From Faecalibacterium prausnitzii (GTDB taxonomy: Bacteria; Bacillota; Clostridia; Oscillospirales; Ruminococcaceae): a stretch of 64,000 nt of DNA. Under the pieces are notes generated by a model. It did no database searches and had not been told where the DNA came from. It was given only the letters and a program-made list of their open reading frames with translations. Of this stretch, positions 52,131-59,435 are shown piece by piece. The first letter of the stretch is position 1; each line of letters starts with the position of its first letter. Made by a program: the position numbers and the translations under genes. The stretch is taken from NCBI RefSeq assembly GCF_003324185.1, contig NZ_PXUP01000001.1, positions 124,001 to 188,000 of the forward strand. Direction: 5' to 3'.

Positions 52131-52136
52131 TATAAT
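52131..52136 (+). promoter_or_regulatory. -10 box of the thioredoxin-reductase-like/Crp unit
   Basis: A perfect TATAAT lies 33 bases upstream of the start. A good -35 is lacking, suggesting activator dependence; the Crp/Fnr protein of the same operon is a candidate activator. Confidence 0.5.
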
Positions 52137-52169
52137 AAGGGCAAAAGAACCATGCAAAGGAGCAACACC

Positions 52170-53027
52170 ATGTCCAACATCGTCATCGTAGGTTCCGGTC
52201 CGGCGGGGGTGTCCGCTGCCCTGTATGCCGTGCGCGCCGGGGTGCAGACCACCGTGCTGACCAAGGGCTCCGGGGCGCTGGCACGCGCCGAAAAAATCGA
52301 AAATTATTATGGCTTCGCCCAGCCGGTCTCCGGGCCGGAGCTGGAACGCCGCAGCATCGAGAACGCCCGGCGGCTGGGGGTGCAATTCGTGCAGACCGAG
52401 GCCGTGGGGCTGACATGGACCGACCGTCTGACCGTGGAAACGCTGGCGGGCGCGTACCCGGCAGACGCGGTCATTCTGGCCACCGGCGCTTCCCGCGCGG
52501 TGCCCCGCATCCCGGGGCTGACCGGGCTGGAAGGCCACGGCGTAAGCTGGTGCGCCGCCTGCGATGCCTTTTTCTACCGCGGCAAGGATGTGGCGGTGCT
52601 GGGCAGCGGCGAGTACGCCCTGCATGAGGTGCAGGCGCTTTTGCCGGTGGTAAAAAGCGTCACCCTGCTGACGAACGGCGCAGCCCTGACCGCAGACTTC
52701 CCGCCCGAGGTGAGCGTCTGCACCCAAAAGGTGGAGGCCATTCTGGGCGAGCAGACCGTCACCGGCGTGCAGCTGGCGGACGGCGCGGTGCGGGCAGTAT
52801 CCGGCGTATTTGTGGCGCTGGGCGTGGCGGGCAGCACCGCACTGGCCCGGAAGCTGGGCGCTGCCGTAGAGGGCAGCCGCATCGTGGTGGACGACAAAAT
52901 GCAGACTACCGTGCCCGGCCTGTACGCCGCCGGAGACTGCACCGGCGGGCTGTTGCAGGTGGCAAAGGCCGTTTACGAGGGCGCACTGGCGGGTACGGAA
53001 GCCGCCAAGGCGCTGCGAAAGGGGTGA
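52170..53027 (+). CDS. Thioredoxin-reductase-like FAD/NAD(P)H oxidoreductase
   Basis: This 285-residue flavoprotein has the FAD motif VIVGSGPAGVSAALYAVRAG and the redox-active Cys pair in GVSWCAACDAFFYRGKDVAV (CxxC as in TrxB). The NAD(P) motif is VLGSGEYALHEVQAL, with LYAAGDCTGGLLQVAKAVYE at the C-terminus. It is shorter than TrxB (about 310-320). Its position next to a Crp/Fnr regulator suggests a redox role rather than housekeeping. CAAAGGAGCA precedes the ATG. Confidence 0.85.
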   Translation: MSNIVIVGSGPAGVSAALYAVRAGVQTTVLTKGSGALARAEKIENYYGFAQPVSGPELERRSIENARRLGVQFVQTEAVGLTWTDRLTVETLAGAYPADAVILATGASRAVPRIPGLTGLEGHGVSWCAACDAFFYRGKDVAVLGSGEYALHEVQALLPVVKSVTLLTNGAALTADFPPEVSVCTQKVEAILGEQTVTGVQLADGAVRAVSGVFVALGVAGSTALARKLGAAVEGSRIVVDDKMQTTVPGLYAAGDCTGGLLQVAKAVYEGALAGTEAAKALRKG

Positions 53028-53032
53028 ACCGT

Positions 53033-53719
53033 ATGGCAGAAGCATCTCCGCACGCCCGGTGCTTGGCCTGTGCGTTTCCGTTCTGGGAGCAGCTGACCCC
53101 GGAAGAACAGGAGCGGCTGTGCCGCTTTACCCGCCCGGTGCACTACGCCAAGGGCGCCCGGGTGCACAGCCCGCTGGAAAGCTGTGTGGGCATCCTTTTG
53201 CTGCGCAGCGGGCAATTGCGCTCCTATCTGCTGTCCGAGGACGGCAGGGACGTGACGCTGTACCGCCTGTTCGGCGGGGAGGTGTGCATCCTGTCTGCCT
53301 CCTGCGTGATGGACGCGGTGAACATCGACCTCTACATCGACGCGGAGGAGGACACCGAAGCGCTGTGCATCAGCGCGGGCATCTTCCGGCAGCTGATGCA
53401 GGAAAACGTCTATGTGCGCTGCTACGCCTACCAGATGACGGCAGAGCGCTTTTCCGATACCATGTGGACGATGCAGCAGATTCTGTTCATGAGTGCCGAC
53501 CGGCGGCTGGCGATCTTTCTGACCGACGAGCTTGCCAAGACCGGCGGCGCGGACCTCCGCATGACCCATGACCAGATGGCAAAGTACATGGGCTCTGCCC
53601 GCGAGGTAGTGAGCCGGATGCTCAAATATTTTGCGCAGGAGGGCTGGGTGCGGCTGTATCGCGGCGGCGTGCAGGTGCTGGATAAGAAAAAACTGCAAGC
53701 GCTGGCAAGAGGAGAATAA
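53033..53719 (+). CDS. Crp/Fnr-family transcriptional regulator
   Basis: This 228-residue regulator has an N-terminal Cys pair (CLACAFPFWEQL), a cyclic-nucleotide-type beta-roll (VGILLLRSGQLRSYLLSEDG followed by RDVTLYRLFGGEVCIL), a long dimer helix and a C-terminal winged helix (MTHDQMAKYMGSAREVVSRM). Residues for cAMP binding are not evident; redox or metal sensing through Cys is possible. The ATG at 53033 follows GAAAGGGGTGA, which is inside the end of the upstream gene, so the two are coupled. Confidence 0.9.
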   Translation: MAEASPHARCLACAFPFWEQLTPEEQERLCRFTRPVHYAKGARVHSPLESCVGILLLRSGQLRSYLLSEDGRDVTLYRLFGGEVCILSASCVMDAVNIDLYIDAEEDTEALCISAGIFRQLMQENVYVRCYAYQMTAERFSDTMWTMQQILFMSADRRLAIFLTDELAKTGGADLRMTHDQMAKYMGSAREVVSRMLKYFAQEGWVRLYRGGVQVLDKKKLQALARGE

Positions 53720-53728
53720 GAGATAAAA

Positions 53729-53769
53729 AACAACACCGGAGCGTCCGAAGATGCTCCGGTGTTGTTTGG
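53729..53769. terminator. Bidirectional terminator
   Basis: AAACAACACCGGAGC pairs with GCTCCGGTGTTGTTT. It serves the Crp/Fnr gene and the convergent aldo/keto reductase. Confidence 0.85.
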
Positions 53770-53776
53770 TTTATCC

Positions 53777-54760
53777 TCAGGAGATCGCGTCCACGTCCCA
53801 CTTCATGCGGACGGCGTCGGCGCCGTCCAGCTTGATGTGCAGCGCACCGGCGTTGTCCAGTACCTGCTCCGGCTTGCGGGCACCGCACAGAACGTGCAGC
53901 CCCGGGATCATGCGGGCGGTCATGGCAATGACCAGCTGCGCCATGGTGCAGTCGTACTTCTCGGTCAGATCGTCCCACTTTGCCAGCAGTTCCAGCGCCT
54001 GTGCCCGGCGGGTGGGCTGGAAGCAGGGGTTCGTGTTGCGGGTGCTGCCCTCCGGGTAGGTGGTGTCCATGGTCACCTTGCCGGTCAGAAGCCCCTGTTC
54101 CAGCGGGGAATACGCCTGTACCGAAACGCCCAGCTCCTTGCAGGTGGGCAGCAGCTGCTTTTCAATGCGGCGGGTCAGCAGGCTGTACTTTTCCTGAATG
54201 ACGTCCAGCTGGCCGTAGCGGCAGTAGCCCCGGATGATGTCGGAAGTGACGTTGGAAGCACCGATGGCGCGGATCTTGCCCTGCTCCTTCAGCTTCATCA
54301 TGGCTTCCATGGTCTCTTCCAGCGGGTACACGCCGAAGTCCGGGCTCTGCCAGTGGGTGTACAGCACGTCCAGATGGTCGGTGTGCAGACGGCGCAGGCT
54401 GTCCTCCACGTCCTCGATGATGCTCTTGGCGGAGAGGTCGCGGTACACCTGCACTCCGTCCACTACCTTGTGCAGGATGGGGGTCTCGTGCCGCCACTCC
54501 AGGCCGCACTTGGTGGAAAGCACCACCTTGTCGCGGTCGATGTGCTTCATGGCCTCGCCCACCACTTCCTCGCTGTGGTACAGCCCGTAGATGGGTGCAG
54601 TGTCGATCCACTGGATGCCCTGCTCCACGGCGGTCTGGATGGCCTTTACGGACAGTGCGTCGTCGTTATCGCCCCACCATGCACCGCCGCCGATGGCCCA
54701 TGTACCCATGCCCAGAAACGGCACGGCGATGCCGCTTTTGCCAATGTTGATATTCTGCAT
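53777..54760 (-). CDS. Aldo/keto reductase
   Basis: This 327-residue NADPH-dependent reductase of the YdjG/IolS type has FLGMGTWAIGGGAWWGDND, the catalytic Asp/Tyr in WIDTAPIYGLYHSEE, Lys in VVLSTKCGLEW, His in LYTHWQSP, and the cofactor region IPGLHVLCGARKPEQV. The substrate is an unidentified aldehyde or keto sugar. GGAGGGT precedes the ATG at 54760. Confidence 0.9.
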   Translation of the reverse strand: MQNINIGKSGIAVPFLGMGTWAIGGGAWWGDNDDALSVKAIQTAVEQGIQWIDTAPIYGLYHSEEVVGEAMKHIDRDKVVLSTKCGLEWRHETPILHKVVDGVQVYRDLSAKSIIEDVEDSLRRLHTDHLDVLYTHWQSPDFGVYPLEETMEAMMKLKEQGKIRAIGASNVTSDIIRGYCRYGQLDVIQEKYSLLTRRIEKQLLPTCKELGVSVQAYSPLEQGLLTGKVTMDTTYPEGSTRNTNPCFQPTRRAQALELLAKWDDLTEKYDCTMAQLVIAMTARMIPGLHVLCGARKPEQVLDNAGALHIKLDGADAVRMKWDVDAIS

Positions 54761-54851
54761 ATACTTTACCCTCCGTGCCAGCAGTGTTCCCCGCAATGGG
54801 AACCCTCATTCTGATGTCTGGCATTCTATGTTGTATTCTTGGTTGCTATAT

Positions 54852-54893
54852 AAAAAAGGCTGCGGAGCGCAGATGCACTCCGCAGCGCTCTTT
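54852..54893 (-). terminator. Terminator of prfC
   Basis: On the minus strand GCTGCGGAG pairs with CTCCGCAGC, followed by CTTTTTTATA. Confidence 0.8.
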
Positions 54894-54895
54894 TA

Positions 54896-56500
54896 TCAGA
54901 TGTTGCCGAACTCGCTCAGCTGCAAGCTCTCGTTGTGGGTCTCGGCCCAGCGCACCGCCCAGTCGGAGGTGAACAGCAGCAGACGGTTGCCCTTCATGTC
55001 CTCCACAGCCTTGGTGTCGCTGGTCAGGTCCAGATCCCGCAGATTGTAGGTGTCGGGGTCGTTCTGCACCCAGCGCAGCTGCTCAAAGGGCAGCTGCTGC
55101 ATGCGGATCTCCACGTTGTACTCGGTGTTCAGGCGGTACTCCAGCACTTCCAGCTGCAGCACGCCGACCACGCCGACCACCACTTCTTCCATGCCGCCGC
55201 CCACTTCGCGGAAGATCTGGATGGCGCCTTCCTGCGCGATCTGCTCCATACCCTTCACGAACTGCTTGCGCTTCATGGTGTCCTTCTGCTCAATGCGGGC
55301 AAAGTGCTCCGGGGAGAAGGTGGGGATGCCCGCGAACTGGACCTTCTTTTTGCCGGTGCACAGGGTGTCGCCGATGGAGAAGATGCCCGGGTCGAACAGG
55401 CCGATGATGTCGCCGGCGTAGGCCTCGTCCACGATGGCGCGGTCCTGCGCCATCAGCTGGGTGCCGGTGGCCAGCTTGATGTTCTTGCCCTCCTGCACAT
55501 GGTAGGCTTCCATGCCGCGCTCGAACTTGCCGGAGCAGATGCGCATAAAGGCAATACGGTCGCGGTGGGCCTTGTTCATGTTGGCCTGAATTTTAAAGAT
55601 GAAAGCGGAGAACTCGTCCCGGCAGGGGTCCACCGGCTCGCCGGTCAGGCTGTCCACGCGGGCCAGCGGGGCAGAGGTGAGCCGCAGGAAGTTTTCAAGG
55701 AAGGGCTCCACGCCGAAGTTGGTCAATGCAGAGCCGAAGAACACGGGGCTCAGCTCACCGCGCAGCACCTTGTCCAGATCAAACTCCTCGGCAGCGCCGT
55801 CCAGCAGCTCGATCTCGTCCACCAGCTGCTGGTGCAGGTAGGGGGTCAGCAGCTCGTCCAGTGCGGGGTCGCCCAGCTCGGCCTCGGTCTCGCTGACCTT
55901 CTTCACGCCGTTGGCGCGGCCATCGCTGGAAAAAGCCAGCACCTTGCGCGCGTTGCGGTCGAACACGCCCTTGAACTCCTTGCCGCAGCCGATGGGCCAG
56001 TTCATGGGGTAGGTCTTGATGCCCAGAATTTCCTCGATGTTCTCCATCAGCTCAAAGGGGTCGCGGGCTTCGCGGTCCATCTTGTTGATGAAGGTAAAAA
56101 TGGGGATATGGCGCAGGGTGCACACCTTGAACAGCTTGATGGTCTGCGCCTCAACGCCCTTTGCGGCGTCGATGACCATGACGGCAGAGTCTGCCGCCAT
56201 CAGGGTGCGGTAGGTATCCTCCGAGAAGTCCTGATGGCCGGGGGTATCCAGAATGTTCACGCACTTGCCGGCATAGTTGAACTGCAGCACCGAAGAGGTG
56301 ACCGAGATACCACGCTGCTTTTCAATGTCCATCCAGTCGGACACGGCGTGCTTGGCGCTCTGCTTGCCCTTGACGGAACCAGCCTGATTGATGGCTCCAC
56401 CGTACAGCAGCAGCTTTTCGGTAAGGGTGGTCTTACCTGCGTCGGGGTGGCTGATGATGGCGAACGTCCTGCGGCGTTCGATCTCTTCACGATTTGTCAT
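54896..56500 (-). CDS. prfC: Peptide chain release factor 3
   Basis: RF3 is a translational GTPase that recycles RF1/RF2. The 534-residue protein has G1 SHPDAGKTTLTEKLL, G2/switch with QRGISVTSSVLQF, G3 DTPGHQDFSEDTYR and G4 INKMDREARDP, followed by RF3-type domains II and III. The start at 56500 (MTNREEIERRRTFAII) matches the family; an upstream in-frame ATG would add 14 unrelated residues overlapping a hairpin. GGAGAAA lies 11 bases upstream. Confidence 0.96.
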   Translation of the reverse strand: MTNREEIERRRTFAIISHPDAGKTTLTEKLLLYGGAINQAGSVKGKQSAKHAVSDWMDIEKQRGISVTSSVLQFNYAGKCVNILDTPGHQDFSEDTYRTLMAADSAVMVIDAAKGVEAQTIKLFKVCTLRHIPIFTFINKMDREARDPFELMENIEEILGIKTYPMNWPIGCGKEFKGVFDRNARKVLAFSSDGRANGVKKVSETEAELGDPALDELLTPYLHQQLVDEIELLDGAAEEFDLDKVLRGELSPVFFGSALTNFGVEPFLENFLRLTSAPLARVDSLTGEPVDPCRDEFSAFIFKIQANMNKAHRDRIAFMRICSGKFERGMEAYHVQEGKNIKLATGTQLMAQDRAIVDEAYAGDIIGLFDPGIFSIGDTLCTGKKKVQFAGIPTFSPEHFARIEQKDTMKRKQFVKGMEQIAQEGAIQIFREVGGGMEEVVVGVVGVLQLEVLEYRLNTEYNVEIRMQQLPFEQLRWVQNDPDTYNLRDLDLTSDTKAVEDMKGNRLLLFTSDWAVRWAETHNESLQLSEFGNI

Positions 56501-56529
56501 AGATGATATTTCTCCTGAAATGGATAGAA

Positions 56530-56564
56530 CTTCTTCCGGCATCGCTGCGCGATGCCGGAAGAAG
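56530..56564. terminator. Perfect 16-bp hairpin between MnmM fusion gene and prfC
   Basis: CTTCTTCCGGCATCGC pairs with GCGATGCCGGAAGAAG around three bases. The T-run (CATTTTTAC) is on the plus-strand side; on the minus strand it is followed only by TTCTAT, so it may be a terminator or a prfC leader structure. Confidence 0.65.
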
Positions 56565-56624
56565 CATTTTTACACATACGCACCTTATTCTATACGAAAA
56601 CGCGTGATAATGCAAGGGTTTTCG

Positions 56625-57491
56625 TTATTTTTTCAGGATCAGGCAGGGCAGAGGGGCAGTTTCGGCCCAATTGGCAAAATCACACACCAGAACGGTGAAA
56701 CTTTTCAGTGGAAGTGCGCGCAGAAAACGCAGCACCGCCTGTTTTTCGTCCGAGCCGATGACCGCCCCGCTGTACAGGATGGCGCTCACGATGCCGCCGG
56801 GGCGCACCGCCTGCAGCGCCGCCTGCAAGGCGGGGATGCTGCTCTGCGCGGTGGAGAATACCCCGTGGTCCGCCCCCGGCAGCCAGCCAAAGTTGAACAT
56901 GACTGCATCGGCAGTGCCGGGCTGCACATACTGTAATAAGTCGGCGTGGCTGCCGCAGATGAGCTCGTACCGCTCGGCGGGCACATTTGCCTGTTCCAGC
57001 CGGGTGCGGGTGGAGCGGATGGCTTCGGGCTGCACGTCAAAGGCCAGCACCCGCCCGGCGGGGGCGGTCAGCCCGCACAGAAAGGCGGTGTCGCCGCCGT
57101 TGCCGCAGGTGGCGTCCACACACAGCTGCGGGTGCACCAGCCGGGCGGCTAAAAAGTCCTGCACAAATTTTACTGCCGTCAGGTCCGGGGTGCGGCGGCG
57201 CACCAGCTGCCCGCCCTCGGCGGCAAAGCCGAATTTGCCCCAGAAGGCAAGCTCGGCGGCGTTTTCCGGCAGCGGGGCGGTAAAAACCGTGGCAGCTTCC
57301 CGGTCATAGCCGCCAAAGCTGCGCAATACTTCTTTTAACAGGTAGGAGCCGTAGCCCTTGCGCCGCCACTGGGGCAGGATGCACAGGGCGGCAAGCCGTG
57401 CGCCCTTGGGGGCGGCAGAGAGGGTGCACTCTCCGATGCAGTCCTTTTCTTTATACAGGGCAAACCCCTGCTCAGTGCGGTGCAGTTCCAT
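56625..57491 (-). CDS. Fusion of GNAT acetyltransferase and MnmM/YtqB-type tRNA methyltransferase
   Basis: This 288-residue protein has two domains. Residues 1 to about 100 are a compact GNAT with the acetyl-CoA loop LPQWRRKGYGSYLLKEVLRS. Residues about 105-288 match MnmM (YtqB), which methylates nm5s2U34 to mnm5s2U34 in tRNA: CVDATCGNGGDTAFLCGL, RVLAFDVQPEAIRSTRTRLE, ADAVMFNFGWLPGADHGVFS and GGIVSAILYSGAVIGSDEKQ. MnmM is normally about 190 residues alone. AAGGAGGAGC precedes the ATG at 57491; extension upstream has no ribosome binding site. Confidence 0.87.
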   Translation of the reverse strand: MELHRTEQGFALYKEKDCIGECTLSAAPKGARLAALCILPQWRRKGYGSYLLKEVLRSFGGYDREAATVFTAPLPENAAELAFWGKFGFAAEGGQLVRRRTPDLTAVKFVQDFLAARLVHPQLCVDATCGNGGDTAFLCGLTAPAGRVLAFDVQPEAIRSTRTRLEQANVPAERYELICGSHADLLQYVQPGTADAVMFNFGWLPGADHGVFSTAQSSIPALQAALQAVRPGGIVSAILYSGAVIGSDEKQAVLRFLRALPLKSFTVLVCDFANWAETAPLPCLILKK

Positions 57492-57528
57492 AAAAAGCTC
57501 CTCCTTGACGGGCCAATGTTCTTCCCTT

Positions 57529-57557
57529 ACAATAGCAAGCGGAAACGCTGCTGTCAA
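57529..57557 (-). promoter_or_regulatory. Promoter of the GNAT-MnmM gene
   Basis: On the minus strand TTGACA (57552-57557) and TATTGT (57529-57534) have a 17-base spacer. Confidence 0.7.
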
Positions 57558-57695
57558 GGGCGGAAAAACAGGACCGCATTTCACATATTCTTCACGGCGC
57601 AAGCGATTCATTTTCACATTTGACAGTTACAATAGGGACAGTTCAAAGGAACAGATGTCCCTGCGGACCGGCCTTTGAGGGAAGGATGTAGTAAC

Positions 57696-59078
57696 ATGGA
57701 AAACGAGAACAAGTGGGAATACGATTATTCCGCTTCCAATAACGAGACCGGCTACCCCAACGTGGGCAGCAGCGGCATGAATACGGCAAACCAGTATAAC
57801 GAGCCGGAAGCACAGCCTGTGCGTCCGGCCGATACCGCCCCGGCAGATGGCGGCAGCGTGCCGCCCACCCCGCCGGAGCAGCCGCAGTACAGCGCCCCGG
57901 CGCAGCCGGAAAAGCCCCGCCGCAAGAAGAAGTTCAACGGCGGAAAACTGGCACGCAGCGCCGTGGCGCTGGTGCTGGCAGCAGCTATGGGCTTTGCAGG
58001 CGGCTTTGTGGGTGCAAAATACGGCGGCGGCAGCAAGGTGGTCATCCAGCAGGTGGAGCGCCCGGCCAGCTCTGACAGCAGCACCGACAGCACCGGCAAT
58101 TCCATCAGTGCCACCAGCGGCACCGGCCTGAGCACCGCACAGGTAGCCGAGATGGTCAGCCCCAGCGTGGTGGTCATCACCACCGAGCAGGTGGTCTACT
58201 CTCAGTGGTCGTGGTACGGCCAGAGTCAGGTGGAGAGCGGCGCGGGCAGCGGCGTCATCATCAGCTCGGACGGCTATATCCTCACCTGCGCCCATGTGGT
58301 GAGCGGCGCTTCCAACATCACCGTGAGCATCGGCGACAAGGATTACCCCGCTACGCTGGTGGGCGAGGATACCACCAGTGATATCGCCGTGGTGAAGGTC
58401 GATGCTACCGGCCTGACCCCCGCCACCGTGGGTGACAGCGACAACCTGAAGGTGGGCGAGAGCGTCATGGCTGTTGGCAACCCCTTGGGTGAGCTGGGCG
58501 GCACCGTGACCAGCGGCATCGTCAGCGCCCTGAACCGCAGCGTCAGCATTCAGGGTTCCAGCTCTGTCAACACCATGTCCCTGATCCAGATGGATGCCTC
58601 CGTCAGCCCCGGCAACTCCGGCGGCGGCCTGTTCAACATGAACGGTGAGCTGGTGGGCATCGTCAATGCAAAGTCCTCCGACAGCGATGCCGAGGGTCTG
58701 GGCTTTGCCATCCCGGTAAATGACGCCGTCAAGGTGGCGCAGGAGCTGCTGGAAAACGGCTATGTGACCGGGCGTCCCTATCTGGGCATCAGCTACTATG
58801 CTGTGACCGACGCCCAGACCGCTGCCCAGCTGGGCGTGAACGCCTATGGTGTCTACATCGTGGAAGTGGTCAAGGGCGGCCCCGCCGACAAGGCGGGCTT
58901 GCAGGCCGGTGACCGCATCGTGAGCGTAGACGGCAGCGAGGTGGCCACCCAGAGCGACCTTGGCACCCTGATGCAGAACCACAAGGCCGGTGACACCATC
59001 GAGATCACCGTCGCACGCGGCGGCCAGATGCAGACCGTTAACGTCACCCTTGGCGAAAAGGGCGCAGAGAATAACTGA
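57696..59078 (+). CDS. HtrA/DegP-type membrane-anchored serine protease
   Basis: This 460-residue protease has a cytoplasmic, Pro/Gln-rich disordered N-terminus (about 1-80) and one membrane helix (SAVALVLAAAMGFAGGFVGA). A trypsin-like domain carries the triad His in LTCAHVVSGASN, Asp in TSDIAVVKVD and Ser in SPGNSGGGLFNM, followed by a C-terminal PDZ domain (GGPADKAGLQAGDRIVSVDG). It degrades or refolds damaged exported proteins. GAGGGAAGGATG precedes the ATG at 57696. Confidence 0.94.
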   Translation: MENENKWEYDYSASNNETGYPNVGSSGMNTANQYNEPEAQPVRPADTAPADGGSVPPTPPEQPQYSAPAQPEKPRRKKKFNGGKLARSAVALVLAAAMGFAGGFVGAKYGGGSKVVIQQVERPASSDSSTDSTGNSISATSGTGLSTAQVAEMVSPSVVVITTEQVVYSQWSWYGQSQVESGAGSGVIISSDGYILTCAHVVSGASNITVSIGDKDYPATLVGEDTTSDIAVVKVDATGLTPATVGDSDNLKVGESVMAVGNPLGELGGTVTSGIVSALNRSVSIQGSSSVNTMSLIQMDASVSPGNSGGGLFNMNGELVGIVNAKSSDSDAEGLGFAIPVNDAVKVAQELLENGYVTGRPYLGISYYAVTDAQTAAQLGVNAYGVYIVEVVKGGPADKAGLQAGDRIVSVDGSEVATQSDLGTLMQNHKAGDTIEITVARGGQMQTVNVTLGEKGAENN

Positions 59079-59086
59079 AAATAGTA

Positions 59087-59131
59087 AAAAGGCGAGAGTC
59101 CTCCGTTTTTTCGGAAGGCTCTCGCTTTTTT
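59087..59131 (+). terminator. Rho-independent terminator
   Basis: GCGAGAG and CTCCG pair with CGGAAG and CTCTCGC, followed by TTTTTTG. Confidence 0.82.
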
Positions 59132-59240
59132 GTTTGTACCGCGCTCCGCGGGGGCAGAGGCTGTTGCCGAGGGATGTTCTCTTTTGACACCAAAAGAGAA
59201 CCAGAAAAGTGCCAGCGATTTCGACGCGCTGGAGCCACGA

Positions 59241-59346
59241 AAAAGGGGCTGCTCGCCCCTTTTAACCCCAAAGAAGTGGGCTACACCGGAAAAAACTGAA
59301 GATTCACGCCTGTTCGGCGTGAAGATCTTTTAACCGTTTTTTCCGG
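59241..59346. repeat. Two-hairpin intergenic element, copy 2
   Basis: AAAAGGGG-7-CCCCTTTT is followed by AACCCCAAAGAAG and a composite hairpin in which CCGGAAAAAAC pairs with GTTTTTTCCGG and TTCACGCC with GGCGTGAA. It has the same plan as 43089-43188. The upstream part 59132-59240 has a GTTCTCTTTTG/CAAAAGAGAAC hairpin and no gene. Confidence 0.55.
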
Positions 59347-59362
59347 CTCCGCCGATTTGAAT

Positions 59363-59412
59363 CCCCTCAGTCGCTGCGCGACAGCTCCCCCAAGGGGGAG
59401 CGGGCACACCCA
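59363..59412. repeat. CCCCTCAGTCGCTGCGCGACAG element fragment
   Basis: CCCCTCAGTCGCTGCGCGAC followed by AGCTCCCCCAAGGGGGAGC. The first 20 bases are identical to 43202-43221. Confidence 0.65.
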
Positions 59413-59435
59413 CAGCGCCGCGCATTCAAATCGTC

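Noticed and set aside
59130-59333. A 67-codon open frame after htrA (MFVPRSAGAEAV...)
   Set aside because: It runs through two hairpins of the repeat element at 59241, has no ribosome binding site, and the equivalent copy at 43089 does not keep the frame.
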